Of a stretch of DNA of 34,747 bases, positions 14,841 to 22,012 are shown in pieces. Location: assembly GCA_045605145.1 (NCBI GenBank), contig JAZUPH010000083.1, positions 1-34,747 of the forward strand, read 5' to 3'. Positions within the stretch are counted from its first letter, which is position 1. Each line of letters starts with the position of its first letter. Position numbers and translations under genes: made by a program. Below the pieces are notes generated by a model. It ran no database searches. It had not been told where the DNA came from and was given only the letters and a program-made list of their open reading frames with translations. The DNA comes from CAMNAO01 sp045605145. GTDB taxonomy: Bacteria; Bacillota; Clostridia; Oscillospirales; Oscillospiraceae.

Positions 14841-15695
14841 TCAGTTTGCCTCCTTCTTAAACAGGTTGCAGGCTTCCTCATGCGCTTTTCTTTCGAAGGC
14901 ACTGTACATGGTGGCGCGGCTCATAGCTTCGTCAAAGTCCACCTCGTAGCCGTTGAAATCCGGGCCGTCCACACAGGCAAACTTGGTCACGCGCTTGCCG
15001 TCCTGCACAAGGGTCAGGCGGCATCCGCCGCACATGCCGGTGCCGTCGATCATAATGGGGTTCATGGACACGGTGCAGGGTATGCCGGTGGGTTTTGCCG
15101 CGGCAACCACAAACTTCATCATCACAAGAGGGCCGATGGTGATGATCTCATCAAAGGTCTCACCCTTGGCGAAAAGCTCGTTAAGAGGCACGCACACATT
15201 GCCGCAGGCGCCGTAGCTGCCGTCGTCGGTCATGACATACAGCTCATCGGAGCAGGCGCGGAACTCATCCTCAAGTATCAGAAGATCCTTGGTGCGGAAG
15301 CCGATGATGGAGGTAACCTTACAGCCGCGGTTGTGCAGCTCCTGCGCGATGGGCAGTGCGATGGCGCAGCCAACGCCGCCGCCTACGATGCACACGTTCT
15401 TCAGCCCGTCCAGCTTGGTTTCGCAGCCCAGAGGGCCGACGAAATCCTGTATGTAATCGCCCTCTTCCTTGCGGTTGAGCTTCTCGGTTGTTGAGCCAAC
15501 GATCTGGAAAATGATGCGCACTGTGCCCGCCTGACGGTCATAGCCGGCAACGGTCAGCGGAATGCGCTCACCATCCTCATCAACGCGCAGAATTATAAAC
15601 TGGCCCGGCTTTGCCTTGCGGGCAACATAGGGGGCCTCAATATCCATCAATGTCACTGTGGGATTCAGGGACTTTTTGTTTGTGATTCGGTACAT
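14841..15695 (-). CDS. nfnA: NfnA-type ferredoxin-NADP reductase-like subunit
   Basis: This 284-residue protein is of the dihydroorotate-dehydrogenase electron-transfer/FNR family. It has a flavin-binding beta barrel (PGQFIILRVDEDGERIPLTV), a nucleotide-binding part (NVCIVGGGVGCAIALPIA) and a C-terminal [2Fe-2S] site with Cys222, Cys225 and Cys241. An Asp (217) stands just before the cysteines in DGTGMCGGC; an aspartate cluster ligand is a known feature of Nfn small subunits. With NfnB it would couple NADH and ferredoxin oxidation to NADPH formation in the cytoplasm. The start at 15695 follows GAGGA by a good distance; upstream in-frame codons lack a binding site. Promoter at 15743-15771. It is also known as SudB or 'sulfide/dihydroorotate dehydrogenase-like'. 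Confidence 0.85.
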   Translation of the reverse strand: MYRITNKKSLNPTVTLMDIEAPYVARKAKPGQFIILRVDEDGERIPLTVAGYDRQAGTVRIIFQIVGSTTEKLNRKEEGDYIQDFVGPLGCETKLDGLKNVCIVGGGVGCAIALPIAQELHNRGCKVTSIIGFRTKDLLILEDEFRACSDELYVMTDDGSYGACGNVCVPLNELFAKGETFDEIITIGPLVMMKFVVAAAKPTGIPCTVSMNPIMIDGTGMCGGCRLTLVQDGKRVTKFACVDGPDFNGYEVDFDEAMSRATMYSAFERKAHEEACNLFKKEAN

Positions 15696-15742
15696 GACAG
15701 ATCCTCTTCCTTTCAGGCGCACAGCGCCGATGATTACTGACA

Positions 15743-15771
15743 ATATTAGCACAGTGTTTCGCAAAAGTAAA
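15743..15771 (-). promoter_or_regulatory. Promoter of nfnAB
   Basis: Leftward -35 TTTACT (15766-15771), 17-base spacer and -10 TAATAT (15743-15748) preceded by TGC (extended -10). Confidence 0.6.
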
Positions 15772-15785
15772 CGGCGTGCAATGGG

Positions 15786-15804
15786 GAATTTTCAATGAAA
15801 ATTC
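15786..15804. repeat. Inverted repeat between divergent nfnA and GNAT genes
   Basis: GAATTTTC (15786-15793) and GAAAATTC (15797-15804) are exact complements with a three-base centre. It lies just upstream of the leftward -35 box of nfnAB, where a regulator could bind. Confidence 0.55.
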
Positions 15805-15879
15805 TGCTCAATTTCCCATCTTATTTGTCTGCGGACATAATTCGGCAATTATCCGGGCAGGAGTGCCGTATCTTTTGTG

Positions 15880-15908
15880 TTGTCAAAAATTCGCTTATGC
15901 GGTATTAT
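15880..15908 (+). promoter_or_regulatory. Promoter of the GNAT-YgiQ pair
   Basis: -35 TTGTCA (15880-15885), 17-base spacer and -10 TATTAT (15903-15908); each is one base from consensus. RNA starts near 15915, just before the ribosome binding site. Confidence 0.8.
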
Positions 15909-15933
15909 TAATTGAAGATTCGAGGTGAAACGG

Positions 15934-16476
15934 ATGTCGACCGTCTTTAACAAGTTCCGCCACCGCCGCGCAAAGGACACGGCGGACAATGCGCCTGCAT
16001 CGGGCACGATGACCTTCCGCCGCTTTAACGCCGCTGGTGACGGCGCACTTTACAATGCGTGGCGGCGTGACGCATGGCGCTGCGCCCATAATACCGAGCT
16101 GGGTTATGAGGATGTGTACCTGCCCTACGCCGCAGTGCGTGCAAAGAACGACCCCGACTCCGTGTGGGTGGCACTGGTGGATGGCGCTGCCTGCGGCCTT
16201 CTGGAGCTGGATACCCGGCGCTATGCGATTAAAGGCTCGGGCTGGATCAGTTTCTTCTATCTGACCGCACCATACCGCGGGAAAGGCTACGGCAGACGCC
16301 TGATGCAACAGGCGGAGCGAATTTATAAACAGAAGGGTCGGCGGCGTATCGCACTGTGCGCAGCGGAGGACAATCTGAAGGCATTAGGTTTTTACCGCCA
16401 CCTTGGTTTTGAGAAAACAGGGGAGGAGATGGGCGCTCTTGGCCCGCTCTTCATTTTTGAAAAGGACATTGACTGA
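15934..16476 (+). CDS. GNAT family N-acetyltransferase
   Basis: This 180-residue protein has a basic N-terminal extension of about 25 residues, then a GNAT fold. The acetyl-CoA-binding motif A is clear (FFYLTAPYRGKGYGRRLMQQ, with the R-G-K-G-Y-G pyrophosphate loop). The later strand reads RIALCAAEDNLKALGFYRHL, ending in the common GFxxxG-type turn (GFEKTGEE). It would transfer an acetyl group to an unknown amine. The ATG at 15934 has GAGGTGA upstream. Its stop TGA shares a base with the ATG of the following YgiQ gene, so the two are translationally coupled, which hints at a shared role. Confidence 0.88.
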   Translation: MSTVFNKFRHRRAKDTADNAPASGTMTFRRFNAAGDGALYNAWRRDAWRCAHNTELGYEDVYLPYAAVRAKNDPDSVWVALVDGAACGLLELDTRRYAIKGSGWISFFYLTAPYRGKGYGRRLMQQAERIYKQKGRRRIALCAAEDNLKALGFYRHLGFEKTGEEMGALGPLFIFEKDID

Positions 16477-18437
16477 TGGATGTGAAAAAGTTTTTGCCCG
16501 TCAGCCGCGAGGATATGCTCAGCCGCGGATGGGATGAATATGATTTTCTGCTTATAACGGGCGATGCGTATGTGGATCACCCGTCTTTCGGCACGCCGCT
16601 TATCGGCCGTCTGCTGGAGGATGCGGGCTATCGCGTGGCCATCCTGGCCCAGCCTGATTGGCACAGTGCCAAGGCCTTCAGCGACATGGGCAGACCCCGC
16701 CTGGGCGCGATGGTGTCCAGCGGCAACCTTGACTCAATGGTTGCACACTACTCGGCCGCAAAGCGCCGCCGCCGTGAGGATTTTTATTCCCCGGGAAAAA
16801 AAGCCGGCCTGCGCCCGGACCGCGCCGTCATCGTCTATGCTTCCCGCGTGAGGGAGGCGTTTCCCGGCCTGCCCCTTGTAATCGGCGGGCTTGAGGCATC
16901 TTTGCGCCGCTTCGCCCATTACGACTACTGGGACGATAAGGTGCGCCGCAGCGTCTTGTTTGATGCCAAGGCCGATCTTCTGGTCTACGGCATGGGGGAG
17001 AGTGCCACACTTGAAATTGCCCGCCGCCTGAAAGCCGGCGAGGCGATAAGTGACATGACCGACATACGCGGCACTGCCTGCAGTGTCAAAAGTGCCGAGG
17101 CCTGCGCCTACAGCGCGGTGCGCTGCGCATCCTTTGAGCAGGTGTCCGTATCCAACGAGGATTACGCCCGCGCCGCAATGATCGAATACCGGGAGCATGA
17201 CCCCATTCGCGGCAAGGCAATCATCCAGCCACACGGCGACAGGCTGCTTATCGTCAATCCGCCTCAGATGCCCCTTGACACAAAGCAGCTTGACCACGTT
17301 GCCGAGCTGCCATACGCCCGAAATTATCACCCCATGTATGAAGACATGGGCGGCGTACCGGGACTTGAAGAGGTGAAATACTCCGTCATTCACAACCGCG
17401 GCTGCTTCGGTGCCTGCAACTTCTGCTCGCTGGCTTTTCACCAGGGCAGGATGGTCACCGCCCGCAGTGAGGAGTCGGTGGTGCGTGAGGTTACGGCATT
17501 TACCAAAGACCCGGATTTCAAGGGCATCGTCCACGATGTGGGCGGGCCCACCGCCAATTTCAGCCGCACTTCATGCGACAAGCAGCTTAAAAGCGGTCTT
17601 TGCGCCAACCGCAACTGCCTCACGCCTGAGCCGTGCCCCAATCTGGTGGTCGACCACAGCGCGTATTTGAGCCTTTTGCGCCGGCTGAGAAATATCCCCG
17701 GTGTGCGCCGCGTGTTCGTGCGCAGCGGCATCCGTTTTGACTATCTGACCTATGACAAAAACGGCACATTCTTCTCCGAGCTTGTAAAGTATCACGTTTC
17801 CGGTCAGCTTAAGGTCGCGCCGGAACACTGTGTGGACAATGTCCTCGGTTACATGGGCAAGCCGAAGATCAAGGTTTACGAGGATTTCAGCCGCAAGTAC
17901 GCCTCCCTCAACCAACGGGCGGGGAAAGAGCAGTATCTGGTACCCTATCTCATCTCGTCCCACCCCGGCAGCACAATGAATGATGCCATCCGCCTTGCCG
18001 AGTATTTGCGGGATACCGGCCGCAGACCGGAGCAGGTGCAGGATTTCTATCCCACGCCGGGAACGCTGTCCACCTGTATGTACCACACCGGCATCGACCC
18101 GCGTACCATGAAGCCCGTCTACGTACCCCGTGATCCGAGGGAGAAGGCTATGCAGCGCGCCCTGCTGCAGTACACCCGCCCCGAGAACGGTCGCCTTGTA
18201 CGCGAGGCGCTGCGATCCGCCGGCAGGGAGGATCTTATCGGCTACGGCCCAAAATGCCTTGTCCGTCCCGAGCGGTCTGCGCCGGCGCATACGCCCGCAT
18301 CACACGCTGGAGATGCCAAGACCGGGAAGACGCCGGCTCAAAAGGCGAAATCAGGTCCCGGCGGCGCGGCGGAGAGTGCAAAAAAGCTCAGCCGACCCCG
18401 TGGCGGCAGGCAGGGCGCCCGCTTCAAAAAGAAATAA
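16476..18437 (+). CDS. YgiQ family radical SAM protein
   Basis: This 653-residue protein matches the whole YgiQ family: an N-terminal domain (about 1-290, with LITGDAYVDHPSFG and VIGGLEASLRRFAHYDYWDD), then a radical SAM core with cluster cysteines Cys310, Cys314 and Cys317 in NRGCFGACNFCSLAFHQG. The family's extra Cys cluster (CDKQLKSGLCANRNC...PEPCP) and the ending EQVQDFYPTPGTLSTCMYHT are also present. The last 60 residues are a basic, low-complexity tail rich in K, A, G and P, which may bind nucleic acid. The reaction of YgiQ proteins is not known. It starts on the stop of the GNAT gene and is followed by a strong hairpin. Confidence 0.93.
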   Translation: MDVKKFLPVSREDMLSRGWDEYDFLLITGDAYVDHPSFGTPLIGRLLEDAGYRVAILAQPDWHSAKAFSDMGRPRLGAMVSSGNLDSMVAHYSAAKRRRREDFYSPGKKAGLRPDRAVIVYASRVREAFPGLPLVIGGLEASLRRFAHYDYWDDKVRRSVLFDAKADLLVYGMGESATLEIARRLKAGEAISDMTDIRGTACSVKSAEACAYSAVRCASFEQVSVSNEDYARAAMIEYREHDPIRGKAIIQPHGDRLLIVNPPQMPLDTKQLDHVAELPYARNYHPMYEDMGGVPGLEEVKYSVIHNRGCFGACNFCSLAFHQGRMVTARSEESVVREVTAFTKDPDFKGIVHDVGGPTANFSRTSCDKQLKSGLCANRNCLTPEPCPNLVVDHSAYLSLLRRLRNIPGVRRVFVRSGIRFDYLTYDKNGTFFSELVKYHVSGQLKVAPEHCVDNVLGYMGKPKIKVYEDFSRKYASLNQRAGKEQYLVPYLISSHPGSTMNDAIRLAEYLRDTGRRPEQVQDFYPTPGTLSTCMYHTGIDPRTMKPVYVPRDPREKAMQRALLQYTRPENGRLVREALRSAGREDLIGYGPKCLVRPERSAPAHTPASHAGDAKTGKTPAQKAKSGPGGAAESAKKLSRPRGGRQGARFKKK

Positions 18438-18462
18438 TCCGCGCCCATCGGCAAACAATAAT

Positions 18463-18492
18463 ACGGCGGCAGTTATCGGAAACTGCCGCCGT
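18463..18492. terminator. Bidirectional terminator between YgiQ and YdcF genes
   Basis: A perfect 12-bp stem (18463-18474 with 18481-18492) and six-base loop lie between convergent stops (18437 and 18542). T-rich sequence follows on the right (TATTGCGTTT) and AT-rich sequence on the left. Confidence 0.8.
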
Positions 18493-18541
18493 TATTGCGT
18501 TTCGTTATCGCGTTTATATATGCCTGCGCCCTGCGGTGTCC

Positions 18542-19135
18542 TCAGCGGATGAAGCCCTCCGCCTCCATCCTGCTCAGAAGCTCCGCCTCGTGACAAACGA
18601 ATCTGCGCCACCGGCCGTTATCTGCCGTGGGCCATGTGCCTGCGTTTATCAGTCTCTCCGCGGGGCAGAGGGTGACGGCGATATGTTCCGGCCAAAACAG
18701 CCGCGCCGTGTGATATGCTCTTTTAAGGTGCTGGGGTGAGGACACAATGAGTACGCGCCTGATGTCCCTGATCTTCATCTCGCGCTGCATCAGCAGCAGG
18801 CTGCAGATCATGTTCTCATCGGTGGTCTTTGCCATGTTGTCGATGATGATGTCCTCTGCGGGTACGCCAAGCTCCATGGCAACGCGCGCCATATGCTCCG
18901 CCTCCGACAGGGGGCCGAAGGGCGTGTCAAGAACCGGCGCGCCGGAGAAAATGATCTTTCCGGCCCGTCCTGCGTTGTAAAGCTCAACTGCCTTCGGGAC
19001 GCGGTCCTCCACCACATCACGGAAGCCCAGAACGAGGATAAAGTCACCCTTATGTCCGTCATCGGCGACCCCGTCAAATACGATGCGGGTGATCTCTTCA
19101 TCTGTCAGCCTGGTGACATCTGCGGTCTGCTGCAT
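18542..19135 (-). CDS. YdcF family protein (DUF218)
   Basis: This 197-residue protein has the DUF218 pattern: a strand and GFRD loop (DFILVLGFRDVVEDRVPKAV), a substrate-pocket strand KIIFSGAP, the helix SEAEHMARVAMELGVPAEDI, the TDENM acidic motif and VLIVSSPQHLKRAYHTARLF. Members such as E. coli YdcF bind nucleotide-like ligands and SanA affects the envelope; the actual reaction is not settled. Unlike many family members it has no N-terminal membrane helix, so it is probably cytoplasmic. The start at 19135 has AAGGAG eight bases upstream. It is a single gene divergent from pgi. Confidence 0.85.
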   Translation of the reverse strand: MQQTADVTRLTDEEITRIVFDGVADDGHKGDFILVLGFRDVVEDRVPKAVELYNAGRAGKIIFSGAPVLDTPFGPLSEAEHMARVAMELGVPAEDIIIDNMAKTTDENMICSLLLMQREMKIRDIRRVLIVSSPQHLKRAYHTARLFWPEHIAVTLCPAERLINAGTWPTADNGRWRRFVCHEAELLSRMEAEGFIR

Positions 19136-19175
19136 TGTCTCAGCTCCTTTTTGGGATTTACAGTTGCACAGTCTC

Positions 19176-19204
19176 ATATTACAACACCGCAGATTCATTT
19201 GCAA
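19176..19204 (-). promoter_or_regulatory. Promoter of the YdcF gene
   Basis: Leftward -35 TTGCAA (19199-19204), 17-base spacer and -10 TAATAT (19176-19181). Confidence 0.5.
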
Positions 19205-19251
19205 GCAGTGCATCGACGCCGGGATATTCGGGTGAAAGATGTCAATATTTC

Positions 19252-19280
19252 TTGACGGATGGCTCCGCATGAATTAAAAT
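19252..19280 (+). promoter_or_regulatory. Promoter of pgi
   Basis: -35 TTGACG (19252-19257), 17-base spacer and -10 TAAAAT (19275-19280), each one base from consensus. RNA would start near 19287, about 100 bases before the ATG. Confidence 0.82.
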
Positions 19281-19295
19281 AAATAATTGTGGTAG

Positions 19296-19370
19296 GATGC
19301 GCCGCCATAGGGCGCGTATCATCCCAAGTCCGGTTTATGCCGGGAACAAGTGATTATCGGCACTGCCGAT
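19296..19370 (+). promoter_or_regulatory. Structured leader of pgi: three small hairpins
   Basis: The leader can form GCGCC/GGCGC (19299-19303 with 19311-19315), CCGG/CCGG (19330-19333 with 19340-19343) and ATCGGC/GCCGAT (19356-19361 with 19365-19370). They follow each other closely, and the last ends five bases before the AAGGAG ribosome binding site. It matches no riboswitch class I know. Confidence 0.45.
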
Positions 19371-19389
19371 TATATAAGGAGAATATGCT

Positions 19390-20730
19390 ATGAATATGAC
19401 TATTGATTTGAAGAATGCTCTGCCCTTTATCGGCGGCTCCATCAGTGACGAGCTTCGCAGCGATGCTCTCAAGGGTCTTGATACCCTCGTGAGCGGCAGC
19501 GGCGCCGGCAACGATTTCATCGGCTGGCTGAAGCTGGGTGACGGCAGCAACAGCGCCGAGATCGAGGCGATCAAGGTCGCTGCAAAGCAGATCCGCAGCG
19601 ATTCTGAGGCTCTTGTTGTCATCGGCATCGGCGGCAGCTATCTGGGCGCCAAGGCCGGCCTTGACTTTATCTGCAGCCCCAACTACAACTGCATCAAGAA
19701 GGACACTCCCGACATCTACTTCGCCGGCAACGGCCTGTCTGCCGATGCAACTTATGAGATTATTGAGATGCTGGGCGACCGCGACTTCTCCGTGAATATT
19801 ATCTCCAAGTCCGGCACCACTACCGAGCCTGCTGTTGCTTTCCGCATTTTCCGCGAGCTGCTTGAGAAAAAGTACGGCGCTGAGGGAGCTGCAAAGCGCA
19901 TCTACGCCACCACCGATAAGGCCCGCGGCGTTCTCAAGGGCCTGAGCGATGTTAAGGGCTACACCACCTTCGTAGTGCCCGATGACGTTGGCGGCCGTTT
20001 CTCTGTGTTCACTCCCGTTGGTCTGCTGCCTCTGGCTGTTGCCGGCATCGACCCCGATGTGCTTCTTGGCAGCTTTGTTGACGCCGTCAAGACCTGCACC
20101 ACTCCCGATTTCGACAACAACCCCGCCCTGCAGTATGCCGCAGTGCGCAACGCCCTGTACCGCGACGGCAAAACCGTTGAGGTGTTCGCCGCGTTTGAGC
20201 CTTCCCTTCGCTTCGTTGGCGAATGGTGGAAGCAGCTTTACGGCGAGAGCGAGGGCAAGGAGAACAAGGGTCTGTTCCCCGCATCCGTTGACCTGACCGC
20301 CGACCTGCACTCCATGGGCCAGTTCCTGCAGGAGGGTACCCGCATCATGTTCGAGACCTTTGTGAAGATCGAGAACAGTCGCTACGAGATGCTCATCAAA
20401 GAGGATGCCGAGAACGCCGACAAGCTCAACTTCATGGCCGGCAAGACCGTCACCTGGGCCAACCACATGGCCATGGCAGCCACCACCACCGCCCATATGG
20501 ACGGCGGCGTGCCCAACCTGACCCTCACCCTGCCCGAGCGCAGCGCAGAGACCTTTGCTGCTCTTTGCGGCTTCTTTGAGGTTGCCTGCGGCATCTCCGG
20601 CTACATGCTTGAGGTCAATCCCTTCAACCAGCCCGGTGTTGAGGCTTACAAGAACTTCATGTACGCCCTGCTTGGCAAGCCCGGCTATGATGAGCTGAGG
20701 GCTGAGCTTAGCGCGCGCGGCATTGGCTGA
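19390..20730 (+). CDS. pgi: Glucose-6-phosphate isomerase
   Basis: This 446-residue enzyme interconverts glucose 6-phosphate and fructose 6-phosphate in the cytoplasm. It is the short Firmicute form, about 100 residues less than the E. coli enzyme. Motifs are VIGIGGSYLGAKA (77-89), the phosphate-binding SKSGTTTEP (139-147), signature 1 DDVGGRFSVFTPVGLLP (from 198), the active-site region ENKGLFPASVDLTADLHSMG and signature 2 NPFNQPGVEAYK near the C-terminus. The ATG at 19390 follows AAGGAG by eight bases. A two-codon open frame (ATG CTA TGA, 19385-19393) overlaps the start. It supplies the substrate of the phosphofructokinase encoded 12 kb upstream. A small membrane-protein gene follows after 60 bases. 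Confidence 0.97.
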   Translation: MNMTIDLKNALPFIGGSISDELRSDALKGLDTLVSGSGAGNDFIGWLKLGDGSNSAEIEAIKVAAKQIRSDSEALVVIGIGGSYLGAKAGLDFICSPNYNCIKKDTPDIYFAGNGLSADATYEIIEMLGDRDFSVNIISKSGTTTEPAVAFRIFRELLEKKYGAEGAAKRIYATTDKARGVLKGLSDVKGYTTFVVPDDVGGRFSVFTPVGLLPLAVAGIDPDVLLGSFVDAVKTCTTPDFDNNPALQYAAVRNALYRDGKTVEVFAAFEPSLRFVGEWWKQLYGESEGKENKGLFPASVDLTADLHSMGQFLQEGTRIMFETFVKIENSRYEMLIKEDAENADKLNFMAGKTVTWANHMAMAATTTAHMDGGVPNLTLTLPERSAETFAALCGFFEVACGISGYMLEVNPFNQPGVEAYKNFMYALLGKPGYDELRAELSARGIG

Positions 20731-20790
20731 TCGCCTACAGAAAGCATAAGCTGTAAACAGCTAATAATATATCAGAAAGGAACTGTTAAT

Positions 20791-21027
20791 ATGGAACTGC
20801 TCAAATCCCTTTTTCCCGTTTCCTATAAGTCCAAAGACATCGCCGGACTTATCATTTCCATTCTTATCTATCTTGTGATCGGCGCGGTCCTGGGCGGCCT
20901 TCTCGGCTGGCTGAGCAAGATGTGGCTTGTGGGCTGGCTGTTCGGCATCATCGGCAGCCTGGTTGGCATCTACTGTACCGCCGGCATCGTCATTTGCGTT
21001 CTGGTGTTCCTGAAGATACTCAAATAA
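20791..21027 (+). CDS. Small two-helix membrane protein of unknown function (78 aa)
   Basis: The protein has a short head (MELLKSLFPVSYKSKD), then two long hydrophobic helices (about 18-41 and 45-75). The helices contain glycine repeats (IGAVLGGLLGW, FGIIGSLVGIY), the glycine-zipper pattern that lets helices pack tightly. The ribosome binding site is AAAGGA. Similar short proteins with a 'LFPxSFxxK' head are, from memory, widespread and unnamed in Clostridia. It follows pgi by 60 bases with no strong terminator between, so it may share that transcript, and is closed by the terminator at 21049-21079. Confidence 0.85.
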   Translation: MELLKSLFPVSYKSKDIAGLIISILIYLVIGAVLGGLLGWLSKMWLVGWLFGIIGSLVGIYCTAGIVICVLVFLKILK

Positions 21028-21048
21028 TAGTTCAAAGCAGAATAAAAG

Positions 21049-21079
21049 GGCCGCACCGTCAAAGGGTGCGGGCCGTTTT
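21049..21079 (+). terminator. Rho-independent terminator after the small membrane protein
   Basis: The arms GGCCGCACC (21049-21057) and GGTGC[G]GGCC (21065-21074) pair with one bulged G, followed by GTTTTG. Confidence 0.82.
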
Positions 21080-21089
21080 GTGTATGTCA

Positions 21090-21125
21090 TGCAAAACAGT
21101 ATATTATTGCAAAACAGTATATTAT
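21090..21125. repeat. Exact tandem duplication of an 18-base unit
   Basis: TGCAAAACAGTATATTAT occurs twice, head to tail (21090-21107 and 21108-21125), with no base difference. It lies between a terminator and the CarD-like gene promoter, about 40 bases upstream of the latter's -35 box. Confidence 0.95.
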
Positions 21126-21164
21126 ATGATTTATTCACTGTGCCGATATAATTACAAAAAAATC

Positions 21165-21194
21165 CTTACATTTGCCGTGTAAATGTGCTATAAT
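21165..21194 (+). promoter_or_regulatory. Promoter of the CarD-like gene
   Basis: A perfect -10 TATAAT (21189-21194) with the extended TGC in front and a -35-like CTTACA (21165-21170) 18 bases upstream. An inverted repeat TTACA/TGTAA (21166-21170 and 21178-21182) overlaps the -35 and spacer. Confidence 0.7.
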
Positions 21195-21213
21195 TTCTAT
21201 ATTGCAGATTATC

Positions 21214-21231
21214 GGCAGGACGCGTCCTGCC
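21214..21231. repeat. Perfect 18-base palindrome in the CarD-gene leader
   Basis: GGCAGGACGCGTCCTGCC equals its own reverse complement. In RNA it gives a seven-bp stem with a CGCG loop near the 5' end of the transcript; in DNA it could be an operator. Confidence 0.9.
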
Positions 21232-21261
21232 ATTAGCTCCCCGCGAGAAAGTGAGGTAAAC

Positions 21262-21771
21262 GTGTATTCAATCGGACAGTCAGTATGCTATGGCCGCACA
21301 GGAGTGTGCGTAGTGGAAAGGGTGGAGGAACGCACTGTAAGCCCTTCTGGTGAAAAGCGCCTTTACTATGTACTAAGGCCCGTTTTCCAGACCTGCGTCA
21401 TAACCACGCCTGTTGAGGGCGGCAAAATTCCCATCCGTCCGATAATGTCCCATGATGAGGCCAACGCGCTTATCGACTCCATTCCCGCACGGGATGACAG
21501 TGCATATTTCAGCCGCAATCTCAACGAACTGCGGGAGCATTACCGAGCCATCGTGGATATGCAGGACGCGGCCGAGCTGCTGGGGCTGACGATCTCGCTC
21601 TACCGAAAGAGGGAGGAGTCACGCGGCAGCGGGCGCAAGTTCGGCATGGTGGATGAGCGTTATATGAAAGAGGCGGAGTCTCTTCTGTTTGGTGAGCTTT
21701 CCGTGACCCTTGGGATACCATATGATGAGGTCACTAAGTACATTATCGCAAGACTTGGCGTCAAGGACTGA
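21262..21771 (+). CDS. CarD-family transcriptional regulator
   Basis: This 169-residue protein opens with a CarD/TRCF RNA-polymerase-interacting domain (YSIGQSVCYGRTGVCVVERV...KRLYYVLRPVF, about 1-65). A helical C-terminal part (about 70-165) follows, as in CarD/CdnL proteins that bind the polymerase beta subunit and stabilise open promoters. The start is GTG at 21262, five to six bases after GAGGT; a longer frame starting at 21172 would include the promoter and is rejected. It is transcribed alone, with its own promoter and a palindrome in the leader. The middle differs from mycobacterial CarD, so its targets are unknown. Confidence 0.88.
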   Translation: MYSIGQSVCYGRTGVCVVERVEERTVSPSGEKRLYYVLRPVFQTCVITTPVEGGKIPIRPIMSHDEANALIDSIPARDDSAYFSRNLNELREHYRAIVDMQDAAELLGLTISLYRKREESRGSGRKFGMVDERYMKEAESLLFGELSVTLGIPYDEVTKYIIARLGVKD

Positions 21772-21835
21772 TACTGCGCCCCCAAAATGCACAGAAAATT
21801 ATCACGCATTTGTGCAATTAACGGCATCTTGTCGA

Positions 21836-21864
21836 TTGACAGTTTTTGATAATTATTGTAGAAT
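21836..21864 (+). promoter_or_regulatory. Promoter of the purine operon
   Basis: A consensus -35 TTGACA (21836-21841), 17-base spacer and -10 TAGAAT (21859-21864). RNA would start near 21872, just before the riboswitch. An inverted repeat TGCACA/TGTGCA (21788-21793 and 21811-21816) lies upstream and could be an operator. Confidence 0.9.
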
Positions 21865-21882
21865 TGTTTTGTAAATTGGATA

Positions 21883-21993
21883 GGCTCTTTGGCGACTGGC
21901 GGTAGTGGAAGTAACCACAGGGAACCAAAGACCTGAGCAGCGCCGACCGCCTGGGCAGACCGATACATTATGTTGCATCGGCCTGCCATTTTT
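21883..21993 (+). ncRNA. ZTP riboswitch (pfl motif) with overlapping terminator
   Basis: The aptamer spans about 21883-21956. P1 is CTTTGG (21887-21892) with CCAAAG (21925-21930), an inner stem is GTGG (21905-21908) with CCAC (21915-21918), and the hallmark 3' element CCGCCTGGGC lies at 21947-21956. The end of that element is also the 5' arm of a terminator: GGCAG.CCGAT (21954-21964) with ATCGG.CTGCC (21977-21987), followed by ATTTTT. Binding of ZMP or ZTP should hold the aptamer and prevent the terminator, turning on the operon when 10-formyl-THF is short. purE starts 20 bases after the T-run. Confidence 0.94.
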
Positions 21994-22012
21994 GGTTTAT
22001 TGAGGAGGAAGC

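Noticed and set aside
13343..14860. Open frame of 505 codons on the + strand across nfnB
   Set aside because: It is antisense to nfnB, which has full family motifs. Long stop-free antisense frames are common here because of the strong codon bias, and the translation shows no family features.
19354..20496. Leftward open frame of 380 codons across pgi
   Set aside because: Shadow of pgi on the other strand; the product is low in family-like features.
21172..21261. Longer N-terminus for the CarD-like protein
   Set aside because: It would cover the promoter -10 box and the palindrome; the GTG at 21262 has a ribosome binding site and begins exactly at the family domain.
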